Shown here in pieces: positions 45,137-54,508 of a stretch of 64,000 nt of DNA. The translations under genes and the position numbers were made by a program. The notes beneath the pieces are model-generated. The model searched no databases, was not told the DNA's origin, and saw only the letters and a program-made list of their open reading frames with translations. Positions within the stretch are counted from its first letter, which is position 1, and each line of letters begins with the position of its first letter. Origin of the DNA: Kluyvera sichuanensis (GTDB taxonomy: Bacteria; Pseudomonadota; Gammaproteobacteria; Enterobacterales; Enterobacteriaceae); the NCBI RefSeq assembly GCF_014218705.1, contig NZ_JABBJF010000027.1, forward strand, positions 1 through 64,000. Direction: 5' to 3'.

Positions 45137-46011
45137 GCCAGGACGTGATTCTGAGCGTTGAGCATCTGATGATGCATTTTGGCGGCATTAAGGCGCTGAA
45201 CGACGTTAACCTTGAGGTTAAGCGCGGGTCAATTACAGCGCTGATTGGCCCGAACGGCGCGGGGAAAACCACGGTGTTTAACTGCCTGACCGGCTTCTAT
45301 AAAGCCTCCGGCGGCAACATTCTGTTCAATACCCGTAATAAAACCACCAACGTGATTCAAATCCTCGGGCAGAAATTCCAACCCGGCGACTGGATAAACC
45401 CTGCGCAGTTTGGCCAGCGGCTGTTCTATAAAATGTTTGGCGGCACCCATCTGGTAAACCGGGCCGGGCTGGCGCGAACGTTCCAGAATATCCGCCTGTT
45501 CCGCGAAATGTCGGTGATTGAAAACCTGCTGGTGGCGCAGCATATGCAGGTCAACCGCAACCTGATTGCCGGGGTGCTGAATACGCCTGCTTATCGCCGG
45601 GCCGAAAGCGATGCGCTGGATCGCGCCTTCTACTGGCTGGAGGTGGTGGATCTGGTGGACTGCGCGAACCGGCTGGCGGGCGAGATGTCCTACGGCCAGC
45701 AGCGACGTCTGGAAATTGCTCGCGCCATGTGCACCGGGCCGGAGATGATCTGCCTTGATGAACCGGCGGCGGGGCTGAACCCGGTGGAAACCCGGGCGCT
45801 AAGCAAGATTATCCGTTTCCTGCGCGAGCACCATGCGATCACGGTGCTGCTGATTGAACACGATATGGGGATGGTGATGGAGATATCGGACAACATTATC
45901 GTGCTCGACCACGGCGATGTGATTGCGCAGGGAAGGGCTGAGCAAATTCAGAACGATGAAAAGGTGATTGCCGCCTATCTGGGCACCAGCGAAGACGAGG
46001 TGAGCCTATGA
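45133..46011 (+). CDS. Branched-chain amino-acid ABC ATPase (LivG-like)
   Basis: A 292-residue ABC ATPase. Walker A is IGPNGAGKTTVFNCLTGF near 40, the signature is MSYGQQRRLEIARAM, Walker B is MICLDEPAAGLNP, and the H-loop is TVLLIEHDMGMV. The insert between Walker A and the Q-loop (NTRNKTTNVIQILGQK) is typical of LivG. It pairs with the LivF-like ATPase downstream; the genes overlap as ATGA. Confidence 0.94.
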   Translation: MSQDVILSVEHLMMHFGGIKALNDVNLEVKRGSITALIGPNGAGKTTVFNCLTGFYKASGGNILFNTRNKTTNVIQILGQKFQPGDWINPAQFGQRLFYKMFGGTHLVNRAGLARTFQNIRLFREMSVIENLLVAQHMQVNRNLIAGVLNTPAYRRAESDALDRAFYWLEVVDLVDCANRLAGEMSYGQQRRLEIARAMCTGPEMICLDEPAAGLNPVETRALSKIIRFLREHHAITVLLIEHDMGMVMEISDNIIVLDHGDVIAQGRAEQIQNDEKVIAAYLGTSEDEVSL

Positions 46012-46724
46012 GCGAGCCGATGCTGGAGTTTCGTGAGGTCGATGTTTTTTACGGCGTGATCCAGGCGCTTAAGCAGGTCTCTCTGCAGGTTAATAAGGGT
46101 GAAACGGTCTCGCTGATTGGCGCCAACGGGGCGGGAAAATCGACCCTGTTGATGTCGATTTTCGGCCAGCCGCGCATTCGCAGCGGACAAATTCTCTTCT
46201 GCGGTGATGATATCAGCCATAAATCGACCCACTACGTGGCCTCAGGCGGGATTGCCCAGGCACCGGAAGGGCGAAGAATCTTCCCCGATATGACCGTTGA
46301 AGAGAACCTGCTGATGGGCACCATCCCGGTGGGTACACAGTATGCGGCAGACGATCTGCAAACCATGTTCGATCTCTTTCCGCGCTTAAAAGAACGGCGT
46401 AAACAGCGAGCGATGACCATGTCCGGCGGTGAGCAGCAGATGCTGGCGATTGCCCGCGCGCTGATGAGCCGCCCGAAACTGCTGCTGCTGGATGAACCGA
46501 GCCTCGGGCTGGCGCCGATCGTGGTCAAACAGATCTTCCAGACGTTGCGCGAGCTGGCGCGCAACGGCATGACCATTTTTCTCGTGGAGCAGAATGCGCA
46601 CCATGCGCTAAAGCTGTCGGACCGTGGCTACGTGATGGTTAACGGTCAGATTCGCCTCAGCGGCAGCGGTGAAGAGCTGCTCGGTAATCAGGAAGTGCGT
46701 AAAGCGTATCTGGGCGGGGCGTAG
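46008..46724 (+). CDS. Branched-chain amino-acid ABC ATPase (LivF-like)
   Basis: A 238-residue ABC ATPase. Walker A is [18 protein letters not shown], the signature is MSGGEQQMLAIARALM, Walker B is LLLLDEPSLGLAP, and the H-loop is IFLVEQNAHHAL. The typical LivF pattern IAQAPEGRRIFPDMTVEENL is intact. It is last in the operon. About 40 bases separate it from an exporter gene. Confidence 0.94.
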   Translation: MSEPMLEFREVDVFYGVIQALKQVSLQVNKGETVSLIGANGAGKSTLLMSIFGQPRIRSGQILFCGDDISHKSTHYVASGGIAQAPEGRRIFPDMTVEENLLMGTIPVGTQYAADDLQTMFDLFPRLKERRKQRAMTMSGGEQQMLAIARALMSRPKLLLLDEPSLGLAPIVVKQIFQTLRELARNGMTIFLVEQNAHHALKLSDRGYVMVNGQIRLSGSGEELLGNQEVRKAYLGGA

Positions 46725-46766
46725 CGTGCTATAACAGAGCATCTTTGGCTGCTGTATACGATAATC

Positions 46767-47420
46767 ATGCCTACGCTCGAAACGTTTTTAACCTTCCTGG
46801 CCGCGCTGGCGCTGCTCGAAATCTCTCCTGGCCCTGACATGATGCTGACCATTGCGCGCGGCATCGGTCAGGGTCGGCGTATTGCGCTGCTCTGCGTGCT
46901 GGGGAACGTCTTTATTGCCGGGTTTGTGCAGGTCTCGTTTCTGGTTCTCGGGCTGGTTACGGTGGTGCACGCCTGGCCGATGGCGTTGGATATTCTGCGC
47001 TGGGTCGGCGCGGCCTATCTTATCTGGCTCGGCATCAAGATGTTGGCCACCTCCGGCACCGATACCCGGCTCAAGCGCACGGTGCGCATTTCCGGCAAGC
47101 AGGCGCTAAAAGAGGGGGCCATCAACAGCCTGACTAACCCCAAATCGGTGCTGTTTATGTTCGCCTTCCTGCCGCAGTTTGTTGACCCAGCCGTCGGGCC
47201 TATCTGGCTTCAGCTGCTGATTTTTGGCGTTATTCAGAAGCTTGCCGGGATCTTCTCGCTGGGTACCGTAGCGATGGCTTCCGGCAGCTTTGGCGAATGG
47301 TTAGGCAAACACCCTGGTTTCCTCAAGTGGCAGGAGCGCTTTACTGGGGGGGTGATGATTGGTCTTGGTCTGCGTATGCTGCTCGGCGGCAGCGCCATGT
47401 CGCCGGGGAAAGGGCAATGA
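46767..47420 (+). CDS. LysE/RhtB-family amino-acid exporter
   Basis: A 217-residue inner-membrane exporter. The family signature EISPGPDMMLTIARGIGQGR is near 18-37, and SLTNPKSVLFMFAFLPQFVD near 120. Five to six membrane helices are expected. It probably exports an amino acid, and lying after an importer operon it may relieve excess leucine or related compounds. No ribosome site is visible before the ATG and a TATACGATAAT sequence lies just upstream, so the start or mode of initiation is uncertain. Confidence 0.88.
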   Translation: MPTLETFLTFLAALALLEISPGPDMMLTIARGIGQGRRIALLCVLGNVFIAGFVQVSFLVLGLVTVVHAWPMALDILRWVGAAYLIWLGIKMLATSGTDTRLKRTVRISGKQALKEGAINSLTNPKSVLFMFAFLPQFVDPAVGPIWLQLLIFGVIQKLAGIFSLGTVAMASGSFGEWLGKHPGFLKWQERFTGGVMIGLGLRMLLGGSAMSPGKGQ

Positions 47421-47497
47421 CGCTGGAGTTCAACGGCAAACTCCTGCATCATTGCGCCTTAACTGATATGCCTCATCAACAACGATAGAGAAAGAGT

Positions 47498-48163
47498 ATG
47501 AAAACGGGACCGTTAACCGAAAGCGAACTGGAATGGCTGGACGAAACAATTGCAAAGTATGCCACCGATGCGTCAATTATTGATGTGTCTGAACTGGACG
47601 GCATGCTGACGGCGATTCTGTCGTCTCCACTGGAGATTGAACCTGCCGAGTGGATGTTTGCCGTTTGGGGCGGAGCCGACCACGTGCCACACTGGGCGAC
47701 CGACCGCGAGCGTGACCGTTTCGTCAATCTGACGCTGCAGCATATGAGCGACATCGCCGACCGTCTGAACGACTACCCGGATCAGTTTGATCCGCTGTTT
47801 GGTACCCGCGAAGAAGAGGGCCAGGAGCTGACCATCGTTGAAGAGTGGTGCTATGGCTACCTGCGCGGTGCGGCGCTGACCGATTGGTCCGGCCTGCCGG
47901 AAGAGCTGCAGGCGGCGTTTGACTGCATTGCGTTGCACGGTGATGAAGAAAAAACAACGGCGCTGGGTGCTTTCACTGCCGAGCAGTATCTCGACAGCAT
48001 CGATAGCATCAGCCCGGCGGCGCTGGCGCTGTTTGACTATTGGATGGACAATCCGAAAGAAGCGCCGGTCAAACAACCGATTAAAAACGAGCAGAAGGTT
48101 GGGCGTAATGACCCTTGCCCGTGCGGCAGCGGTAAGAAATATAAGCAGTGCTGCGGAAAATAA
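47498..48163 (+). CDS. yecA: YecA family protein (UPF0149, SEC-C zinc motif)
   Basis: A 221-residue cytoplasmic protein. The N-terminal helical UPF0149 domain ([39 protein letters not shown]) is followed by a C-terminal SEC-C metal-binding motif [18 protein letters not shown], like that of SecA. E. coli YecA is linked to ribosome and SecA interaction. In E. coli yecA follows leuZ; here an islet and the liv operon are inserted between them. Confidence 0.95.
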   Translation: MKTGPLTESELEWLDETIAKYATDASIIDVSELDGMLTAILSSPLEIEPAEWMFAVWGGADHVPHWATDRERDRFVNLTLQHMSDIADRLNDYPDQFDPLFGTREEEGQELTIVEEWCYGYLRGAALTDWSGLPEELQAAFDCIALHGDEEKTTALGAFTAEQYLDSIDSISPAALALFDYWMDNPKEAPVKQPIKNEQKVGRNDPCPCGSGKKYKQCCGK

Positions 48164-48170
48164 TTTTTTA

Positions 48171-48193
48171 AGGGGCCTGATGGTCCCTTTTTA
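48171..48193 (+). terminator. Intrinsic terminator after yecA
   Basis: AGGGGCC / GGTCCCT stem with a TGAT loop and a T-run. Confidence 0.7.
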
Positions 48194-48444
48194 TTTCACC
48201 GCCAATAAGGGGTTGTTGCCCGGATAATCCTCGATTTAATCACATCACCTTACAATTCGCGATACGCTGAATTCAATCATCATACAAATATTTATTATTT
48301 ACTCTCTATTTATATAAAGAGATATTCTTACGTAAAAAACACACAATGTGGACGTATTGTGAATGTTGATCAAACGCAAACGGCAGGGCTATTAACGATC
48401 GTAATATAAATTTTTATATAGCGATTTAAATAATAGGTTTTTAA

Positions 48445-50637
48445 GTGAAAAATAAGTACGGTTGGCGGATAGTTCTCTTTTCATCTGCCGCAGCGTTGTG
48501 TCCGCAGGTGGTGCTTGCAAACGGTAGTCTCTCTTCTCAGCAGCAAACGAAAAAAGAAGACAATATGGTCGTGACGGCTGCGGCACCGGAGGACACCTCC
48601 GATTCCCAGGCGGGGTCCGGCTTTGTCGCAGATGATATTGAGTTAGGGCCGCTGGGAAATAAGCAGTGGATTGATACGCCCTATTCCAGCAATACCATCA
48701 GCCAGGCGATGATAAAAAATCAGCAGGCGAAAAGCGTCAACGATTTACTCAAATATGCGCCGAGTACGCAGATGGAAGCGCGCGGTGGGCTGGATGTCGG
48801 CCGCCCGCAAAGCCGCGGCATGGAAGGCAGCGTGGTGGCAAACAGCCGTCTTGACGGGCTGAATATTGTCTCCACCACGGCGTTCCCGGTAGAAATGCTG
48901 GATCGCCTCGATGTGGTCAATAGCCTGACCGGCGCGCTGTACGGCCCGGCGAGCCCGGCAGGTCAGTTTAACTTTGTGCAGAAACGGCCTACGCCGCAGG
49001 CTTACCATAGCGTCACCGCCTCTTATCAAGGGCGCAGCGCCTATTCCGGCCATCTTGATTTAGGCGATACGGTGGGCAGCAATAAGCAGTTTGGCTATCG
49101 ACTCAATTTACTGGATGAAGACGGCGAAGGTGATGTGGTCGGCAGTACGCTGCGCCGGAAATTGGCCTCTCTGGCGTTGGACTGGGATATCCGTCCGGGC
49201 ACGCAACTGCAATTGAACGCCAGCCATTATGAATTTATCCAGAAAGGGTATCCGGGCGGTTTCAGCTACAGCGATGATATTCAGTTACCGAAAGCGCCAG
49301 ACCCACAAAATAAAAATCTGGCGCTCAATACGGCGGGGGAAGATTTAACCACCGATACTATCAGCACCAAACTGATTAATTATTTCTCCCCGGACTGGTA
49401 TTTAACCACGGCGGCGGGATATCAACAGGCTGACCGCGCCACACGCAATGTGACGAATAAAATTGTCGATAATAAAGGCGATATCGATCGTTCGATTAGC
49501 GACTACAGCGCGGCAGGGCGTTTTCGGGTATTAAGTGATTTAATGACCCTGAATGGCCACTTCGACACCGGCAGTTGGGGCCATGATGTGGCGCTGTCGA
49601 CAACCGGCTATCAGCAAATTAGCTATTCGGCGACGGGTAAAAGCCAGAGCTACGATCTGGGCACCACCAATATGTATGACCCGGACGCGATGGTAGAGCC
49701 GTCGGACGGTAAAATTCATACCGACGGCGACCGCTACAAATCGGGAACCAGCAGCCAGCAGAGCATCACCGCCGGTGACACCATTGCCTTTAACCCGCAG
49801 TGGTCGGCCATGATCTATCTCAGCCAGAGCTGGATGGAGACGCAAAGCTACGCCAAAACCGGTGAGAAGACCGATCAGGACGATCAGCAGGGCATGAGCC
49901 CGGAAGCGGCGCTGATGTATAAAATCGTGCCGTCGGTGATGACCTATATCAGCTACGCCGATTCACTGGAGATGGGCGATACCGCGCCGACCGATGACGG
50001 TGTGAAAAACGCCGGTCAGACGCTGGATCCTTACCGCAGCCAGCAGCTTGAGTTTGGTATCAAAGCAACGGAAGGCGGGATGAACTACGGCGCGGCGCTG
50101 TTCCGCCTGAAGCGTCCGTTCGCCTACGTTGATGATGACGACTATTTCCGCGAAGAAGGCGAGCAGCTCAACAAAGGGCTGGAGCTGACGGCAAACGGCA
50201 ACGTCTGGTCAACGCTGAATATCTATAGCGGCGTCACCTTGTTGGATCCGCAGCTGAAAGATACCGGTGATGAAACCACCACCGATAAACGCGTCGTTGG
50301 CGTACCGAAGGTGCAGGGTAATATTCTGATGGAGTACAGCCTGCCGTCGATTCCGTCCGTGGTGTATGACGCTAACGTCCATTACACCGGCAAGCGCGCG
50401 GCAAACGACACCAACACCACCTGGGCGGCCAGTTACACCACGCTGGATCTCGGCCTGCGTTACAACAGGAAGATTGAGAACGTCGGCTCGACCTGGCGCG
50501 TTGACGTCACCAACGTCACCGACGAGCACTACTGGGCATCGATTTTCCCTGGCGATATTAACGGATCCGGCGGCTCAGAAAGCGCTTTCCTCGGCCCGGG
50601 GCGCGAAGTGCGGGCATCTGTTACGTTTGATTTCTAG
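48445..50637 (+). CDS. TonB-dependent siderophore-type receptor
   Basis: A 730-residue outer-membrane receptor. The signal peptide ends near ANGSLSS. The plug domain is seen in MVVTAAAPED (TonB box-like), INTISQAMIKNQQAKSVNDL-like and LTGALYGPASPAGQFNFVQK. The beta barrel ends in VRASVTFDF with the terminal Phe. Size and plug motifs fit ferric siderophore receptors, but the ligand is unknown. The start is GTG at 48445 with TAGG upstream. No adjacent iron ABC genes are present. I could not find a convincing Fur box; the upstream region is AT-rich with TGTGA near 48358. Confidence 0.9.
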   Translation: MKNKYGWRIVLFSSAAALCPQVVLANGSLSSQQQTKKEDNMVVTAAAPEDTSDSQAGSGFVADDIELGPLGNKQWIDTPYSSNTISQAMIKNQQAKSVNDLLKYAPSTQMEARGGLDVGRPQSRGMEGSVVANSRLDGLNIVSTTAFPVEMLDRLDVVNSLTGALYGPASPAGQFNFVQKRPTPQAYHSVTASYQGRSAYSGHLDLGDTVGSNKQFGYRLNLLDEDGEGDVVGSTLRRKLASLALDWDIRPGTQLQLNASHYEFIQKGYPGGFSYSDDIQLPKAPDPQNKNLALNTAGEDLTTDTISTKLINYFSPDWYLTTAAGYQQADRATRNVTNKIVDNKGDIDRSISDYSAAGRFRVLSDLMTLNGHFDTGSWGHDVALSTTGYQQISYSATGKSQSYDLGTTNMYDPDAMVEPSDGKIHTDGDRYKSGTSSQQSITAGDTIAFNPQWSAMIYLSQSWMETQSYAKTGEKTDQDDQQGMSPEAALMYKIVPSVMTYISYADSLEMGDTAPTDDGVKNAGQTLDPYRSQQLEFGIKATEGGMNYGAALFRLKRPFAYVDDDDYFREEGEQLNKGLELTANGNVWSTLNIYSGVTLLDPQLKDTGDETTTDKRVVGVPKVQGNILMEYSLPSIPSVVYDANVHYTGKRAANDTNTTWAASYTTLDLGLRYNRKIENVGSTWRVDVTNVTDEHYWASIFPGDINGSGGSESAFLGPGREVRASVTFDF

Positions 50638-50808
50638 CGCTGGTTTTTCAGCTGTTTGAACTGCTATTTAGCGCTGAGGCGCTAAATAGCAGGCGCTGCA
50701 GTATTTGTATATCGCGCGCAACAAACTACGTCGTTTATCGGATTTCAGTTGTAAAACACTCTGCTATTGTGGGCGAAAGGATTTTTGCATGGAATAGCAG
50801 AGGTTGAT

Positions 50809-51642
50809 ATGAATAGGGTATCTACACATGGCTATGTCTATATTCTGGCATCCGAAAAAACGAATTATATCAAGATTGGTGGAACCGATTATCTGCCACA
50901 GAAAAGATGTAAAGAGATAGATAAGATGCCAGCCTACAGTCAGTATGCACCATGGCATATCGTTGATTTTAGGGAAGTTGATAACTGGCGTGAGGTGGAA
51001 CATCATCTGCATTATATTTATCGTGACAGCCTTTGTCGGGACATCCCTAACCAAAAAGAACTTTTCCTGATACCGGCTAGCGATGTTTCACTGCGTCTTG
51101 AAGAACTTGGACCATTACTCCCGACCGCGCGCCCCAAAATTGATCGTATGTTTCATAACCAGGCAATGAGTGATTATTTGGTTAAGTTGTTCAGCACTGC
51201 AGGATGCGAACGCTGGCGTTCAAAAGAGGGAGTCTGGACGTTTACTCTCTTTCCTGGCGCCACTCATTCTGGCTGGGCTCGCTTCTTTACGCTCAATATT
51301 CATAGTCATGAAGTGGCTTTTTGTACGAGGGCCAACGACTATCAATCGAATATGCTACGTATGGATAGCCTGATTTTGAAGCATCAGAGGACATTGGCGT
51401 GGTTAAGAAAGCGCGATGGAGAGATAGCGACGGGTTACTACAAAACGGCCTTGCCGGATTCGAAATCGGTGTCGTTTCGCGGCGATTTTGCAGACTGTCT
51501 TGAGTTTCTGGAACTACCTGGGGTACATGAGGGCATTGCTACCTATTGGGATCGCGCACTTGAAAAATATAACCACAGCATTCAGAAGAAATACCATAAC
51601 TACCTAGCGGTAGAGGAAATCCTGAAAAGGATAAAGGTGTAA
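50809..51642 (+). CDS. GIY-YIG-type (T5orf172/MUG113) protein, unknown
   Basis: A 277-residue protein. The N-terminal domain is a diverged GIY-YIG: GYVYILASEKTNYIKIGGTD, Arg in QKRCKEIDKM, Glu and His in NWREVEHHLHYIYRD, and KELFLIP. The C-terminal 170 residues (RWRSKEGVWTFTLFPGATHS, EVAFCTRANDYQSNMLRMDS) have no known domain. ATG at 50809 follows AGAGGTTGAT; an upstream in-frame GTG has no ribosome site. It lies alone between the TonB receptor and tyrP, in lower GC DNA, and looks acquired. Function unknown. Confidence 0.7.
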   Translation: MNRVSTHGYVYILASEKTNYIKIGGTDYLPQKRCKEIDKMPAYSQYAPWHIVDFREVDNWREVEHHLHYIYRDSLCRDIPNQKELFLIPASDVSLRLEELGPLLPTARPKIDRMFHNQAMSDYLVKLFSTAGCERWRSKEGVWTFTLFPGATHSGWARFFTLNIHSHEVAFCTRANDYQSNMLRMDSLILKHQRTLAWLRKRDGEIATGYYKTALPDSKSVSFRGDFADCLEFLELPGVHEGIATYWDRALEKYNHSIQKKYHNYLAVEEILKRIKV

Positions 51643-51722
51643 TTATTGGCTCAACGCTGGAACCGACAATGCTGCCTGGCCTGGGAAACTAAAAAAGTAA
51701 GGGCCAGGCAGCAGTCGCGATG

Positions 51723-52934
51723 TTACCCCACCGACGGCAGCAACCCCGTCGCAATCCCCGCCTGAATCAAAATCACCGCAATCCCGCAGGCAAAGACCAG
51801 CCACAGCACCGGTTTGCCACCCGCCACGCGATAGCCGCCTTCCGGGTGGTGTTTACGGCTTTGCATCGTCAGCAGCGACGGAATAATCAGCGCCAGTACC
51901 GCCAGCGCGACGCCGGCATAGCCGAGCGCCATCACGAACCCACGTGGGTAAAACAGCGCGAAGGCCAGCGGCGGCAGGAAGGTGATGGCACCGGTTTGCA
52001 GACGGCCACGCACGCTGTTTTTGCGCTGGAACAGATCGGCCAGGTAGTCGAACAGCCCTAACGCCACGCCGAGGAATGAGGTTGCCAGCGCCAGGTCGGC
52101 AAACAGGTGGACCGCCAGTTCGACGTGCGGCGAGGCCACCACTTCACGGATTGCCAGCAGCAGGCCGTTCAGCCCGGAGTGTTGTTCCATCAGCGCGCTG
52201 AACACCGGCGAGTCGATGCTGCCGAGCGTGGCGAGCTGCCAGAACAGATAGGCAACCAGCGGGATAGCGCTGCCGATAACAAACACGCCGCGCAGTTTAC
52301 GAATATCGCCGTTCATATAGCTGACGATGCTCGGCACGCTGCCATGAAAGCCGAAGGAGGTGAAAATCACTGGGATTGCCGAGAGCGCCAGACCCTGCTC
52401 CAGCGGTAGCGTCATCAGGTTGATCTTGTGGATATGCGGCAGCAGCAAGATCAGCATGACGATCAGAAAGATGATTTTGGCGCTGAACAGGAAACGGTTA
52501 AACAGATCGACCAGCGAAGTGCCAATACAAATCACCAGCCCGCCGACGGCGGTAAACAGCAGCACGCCAAGTGACGGCGGCATATCCATGCTGAACCACT
52601 GGCTCAGGCTGGAAGCCAGCAGTTCGCCTGCGCCGCTGATGTAGGCGGCGGTTAACGCATACATCAAGAACATCATGCTAAAACCGGTCGCCCACTGGCC
52701 GTAGCGGCCGAGGTAGCGTAGCGCCAGCGTCCCGAGACCGGTGTCGGCAGGTACGTGCTGGTAGACTTCCAGCAGCAGCAGGGCGGTATAGCACATCAGC
52801 GCCCATAGGCCTGCTAGCAGCAAGACGGTGACGCCAAAGCCTACGCCCGCCGATGCCAAAGGCATCGCCAACATTCCTGCGCCGATCGTGGTGCCGGCTA
52901 CGATTAAAATACTCCCCAGGGTACGGTTCTTCAC
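51723..52934 (-). CDS. tyrP: Tyrosine-specific transport protein
   Basis: A 403-residue aromatic amino-acid permease of the HAAAP family. The start reads [20 protein letters not shown], the conserved first helix. About eleven membrane helices follow, with [20 protein letters not shown] in the middle. It is a proton-driven tyrosine importer at the inner membrane. Two TyrR boxes lie upstream, so it should be controlled by TyrR with tyrosine and phenylalanine. Confidence 0.96.
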   Translation of the reverse strand: MKNRTLGSILIVAGTTIGAGMLAMPLASAGVGFGVTVLLLAGLWALMCYTALLLLEVYQHVPADTGLGTLALRYLGRYGQWATGFSMMFLMYALTAAYISGAGELLASSLSQWFSMDMPPSLGVLLFTAVGGLVICIGTSLVDLFNRFLFSAKIIFLIVMLILLLPHIHKINLMTLPLEQGLALSAIPVIFTSFGFHGSVPSIVSYMNGDIRKLRGVFVIGSAIPLVAYLFWQLATLGSIDSPVFSALMEQHSGLNGLLLAIREVVASPHVELAVHLFADLALATSFLGVALGLFDYLADLFQRKNSVRGRLQTGAITFLPPLAFALFYPRGFVMALGYAGVALAVLALIIPSLLTMQSRKHHPEGGYRVAGGKPVLWLVFACGIAVILIQAGIATGLLPSVG

Positions 52935-53002
52935 GCTTTCCTCTACTGCAGAACAGATTAACGACCAAAGATGTCGCGCAGAGTATGTGAAACCCGAAGG
53001 TT

Positions 53003-53043
53003 CGTCAAATCTGAATTACAGCAGGTGTACAGTATTATTTACG
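53003..53043 (-). promoter_or_regulatory. Two TyrR boxes upstream of tyrP
   Basis: A strong box TGTACA-N6-TTTACG lies at 53026-53043 and a weaker one CGTCAA-N6-ATTACA at 53003-53020, against the consensus TGTAAA-N6-TTTACA. Their centres are 23 bases apart, the spacing known for paired TyrR boxes. The weak box is nearer to tyrP. Confidence 0.75.
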
Positions 53044-53129
53044 ATTTAAGGCGGTGTGATAAAAGCTGCGTTAGCGCAAAACATGCAAAGTAAATGCAGT
53101 TTATGGTGGCATTTTTTACAGGAGGAATA

Positions 53130-53369
53130 ATGGAATCCATTCACGGTCATGAAGTCCTGAATATGATGATTGATTCAGGTGAGCAGTACAGTATTGAAAG
53201 CCTGGAAACGGCCATTCATGCACGCTTTGGCGAGCAGGCGCGTTTTCATACCTGTTCAGCGGAAAATATGAGTGCTGGCGAACTGGTCGCGTTTCTGCAT
53301 AAGAAAGGGAAGTTTATTCCGCAGGAATCTGGCTTTACGACGACGGAAAGTAAAATCTGTCGCCATTAA
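53130..53369 (+). CDS. yecH: YecH family metal-binding protein
   Basis: A 79-residue small protein with MESIHGHEVLNMMIDSGEQY, then a Cys in RFHTCSAENM and a C-terminal Cys in SKICRH, as in the YecH/DUF2492 family thought to bind metal. GGAGGAATA precedes the ATG; the in-frame start at 53094 has no such site. It is conserved beside tyrP and ftnA. Function not known. Confidence 0.93.
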   Translation: MESIHGHEVLNMMIDSGEQYSIESLETAIHARFGEQARFHTCSAENMSAGELVAFLHKKGKFIPQESGFTTTESKICRH

Positions 53370-53372
53370 TCG

Positions 53373-53397
53373 GCAGCGGCGTGAAATACGCCGCTGC
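53373..53397. terminator. Bidirectional terminator between yecH and ftnA
   Basis: GCAGCGGCGT (53373-53382) pairs perfectly with ACGCCGCTGC (53388-53397) around a GAAAT loop, between convergent genes. Confidence 0.8.
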
Positions 53398-53404
53398 ACG
53401 AACC

Positions 53405-53902
53405 TTAATTTTGTGTATCGAGCGTGGCCAGCTCTTTATCAATAAAGTACAGGCCTTCACCGCTTTTACCCGCCAGCGTCAGCTTATCGATAACGGATTT
53501 AAACAGCTTCTCTTCTTCGTGCTGCTCAGCCACATACCACTGCAGGAAATTAAAGGTCGGATAGTCCTGATTGGTCATTGCTGCGTGAGCCAGTTCATTG
53601 ATTTTACTGGTAATCAGCTGTTCATGCTCGTAGGTCACGCGGAACAGTTCGTCCAGTGACGCATATTCGGCAAACGGGGTCTGAATGGTGGCAATACGCG
53701 GCAGGCTGCCGGTATCGGTCAGGTAATCAAACAGGCGCTGCATATGGGTCATCTCTTCCTGAGCGTGGCGGCGTAAAAAGGCCGCAGCCCCTTCAAAACT
53801 ATTGAAGCTACACCAGGCGCTCATCTGCTGATACAGCAGAGAAGAATAGAGTTCGAGATTCATCTGTTCATTTAATTTCTCGATCATTGCCGCTTTAAGC
53901 AT
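53405..53902 (-). CDS. ftnA: Non-haem ferritin A (iron storage)
   Basis: A 165-residue ferritin, the E. coli length. Ferroxidase ligands are in place: E17 (NLELYSS), E50 and H53 (EEMTHMQRL), E94 region ([10 protein letters not shown]) and Q127 region (AEQHEEEKL). It forms a 24-subunit shell that oxidises and stores iron in the cytoplasm. GGAGCG precedes the ATG on its strand. AT-rich DNA upstream. Confidence 0.96.
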   Translation of the reverse strand: MLKAAMIEKLNEQMNLELYSSLLYQQMSAWCSFNSFEGAAAFLRRHAQEEMTHMQRLFDYLTDTGSLPRIATIQTPFAEYASLDELFRVTYEHEQLITSKINELAHAAMTNQDYPTFNFLQWYVAEQHEEEKLFKSVIDKLTLAGKSGEGLYFIDKELATLDTQN

Positions 53903-54088
53903 GTTTTCGCTCCTGGAAAAATACGTTACGAGTTAATTACAGCGGCACTATAAATTGTTATTAATTTATTTGCAAAAGGTAAATATAAAAACATTTATTT
54001 AATAATGCGAATGGGAATAAAACGCATTGGCATAAATATAACGGTTTATTTTATTGTGATATTAACGCCGGAATACACCGGCGCGCAT

Positions 54089-54427
54089 TTAATAATAGGC
54101 GGCGGAGGTGGGAACGTTGGCAATACCGCGGCACTGATACTGCAAGGTGATGTGTTCGTTCAGACACAGCGAACCGCTGGTGGTTGTACAGGTGGTGATA
54201 GGCTGGCCGTAGGAAAAGGCGGTGGCGTATCCTATCTGCTGGCAGGCCTTATTGGCCTCGGACTGGGCGAGATAGTTATCGGTTTTTGCATTCTGCAACA
54301 TCGCCTGCCCATAGGTCAGACGGACGATGCCGCTGTTGGCATCAACCTGGCTTACGCTCGCCGCACGGGGTACGGTACAGGCCGTCAGAGCCAGGAGGGC
54401 GGGAATAAGAATGAGGCTTTTCATCAA
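54089..54427 (-). CDS. yecR: YecR-like lipoprotein
   Basis: A 112-residue lipoprotein with signal KSLILIPALLALTAC and lipid-acceptor Cys at 17. The mature part (GIVRLTYGQAMLQNAKTDNY, ANKACQQIGYATAFSYG, then a CTTTSGSLCLN Cys pair) matches YecR. In E. coli yecR is in the flagellar regulon; here no flagellar gene is visible in the window. Role unknown. ATG at 54427 or 54424. Confidence 0.85.
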   Translation of the reverse strand: MMKSLILIPALLALTACTVPRAASVSQVDANSGIVRLTYGQAMLQNAKTDNYLAQSEANKACQQIGYATAFSYGQPITTCTTTSGSLCLNEHITLQYQCRGIANVPTSAAYY

Positions 54428-54508
54428 TTCGCTCTGCGCAATAATCGTGATCTCATTGTAGCTGTCGTTCCTGAACGCAATCCTTTGAATAGCCGCAATA
54501 ACCTGGGG

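Noticed and set aside
48190-48444. Fur box upstream of the TonB receptor
   Set aside because: No convincing match to the Fur consensus; only AT-rich DNA and a weak CRP-like half site.
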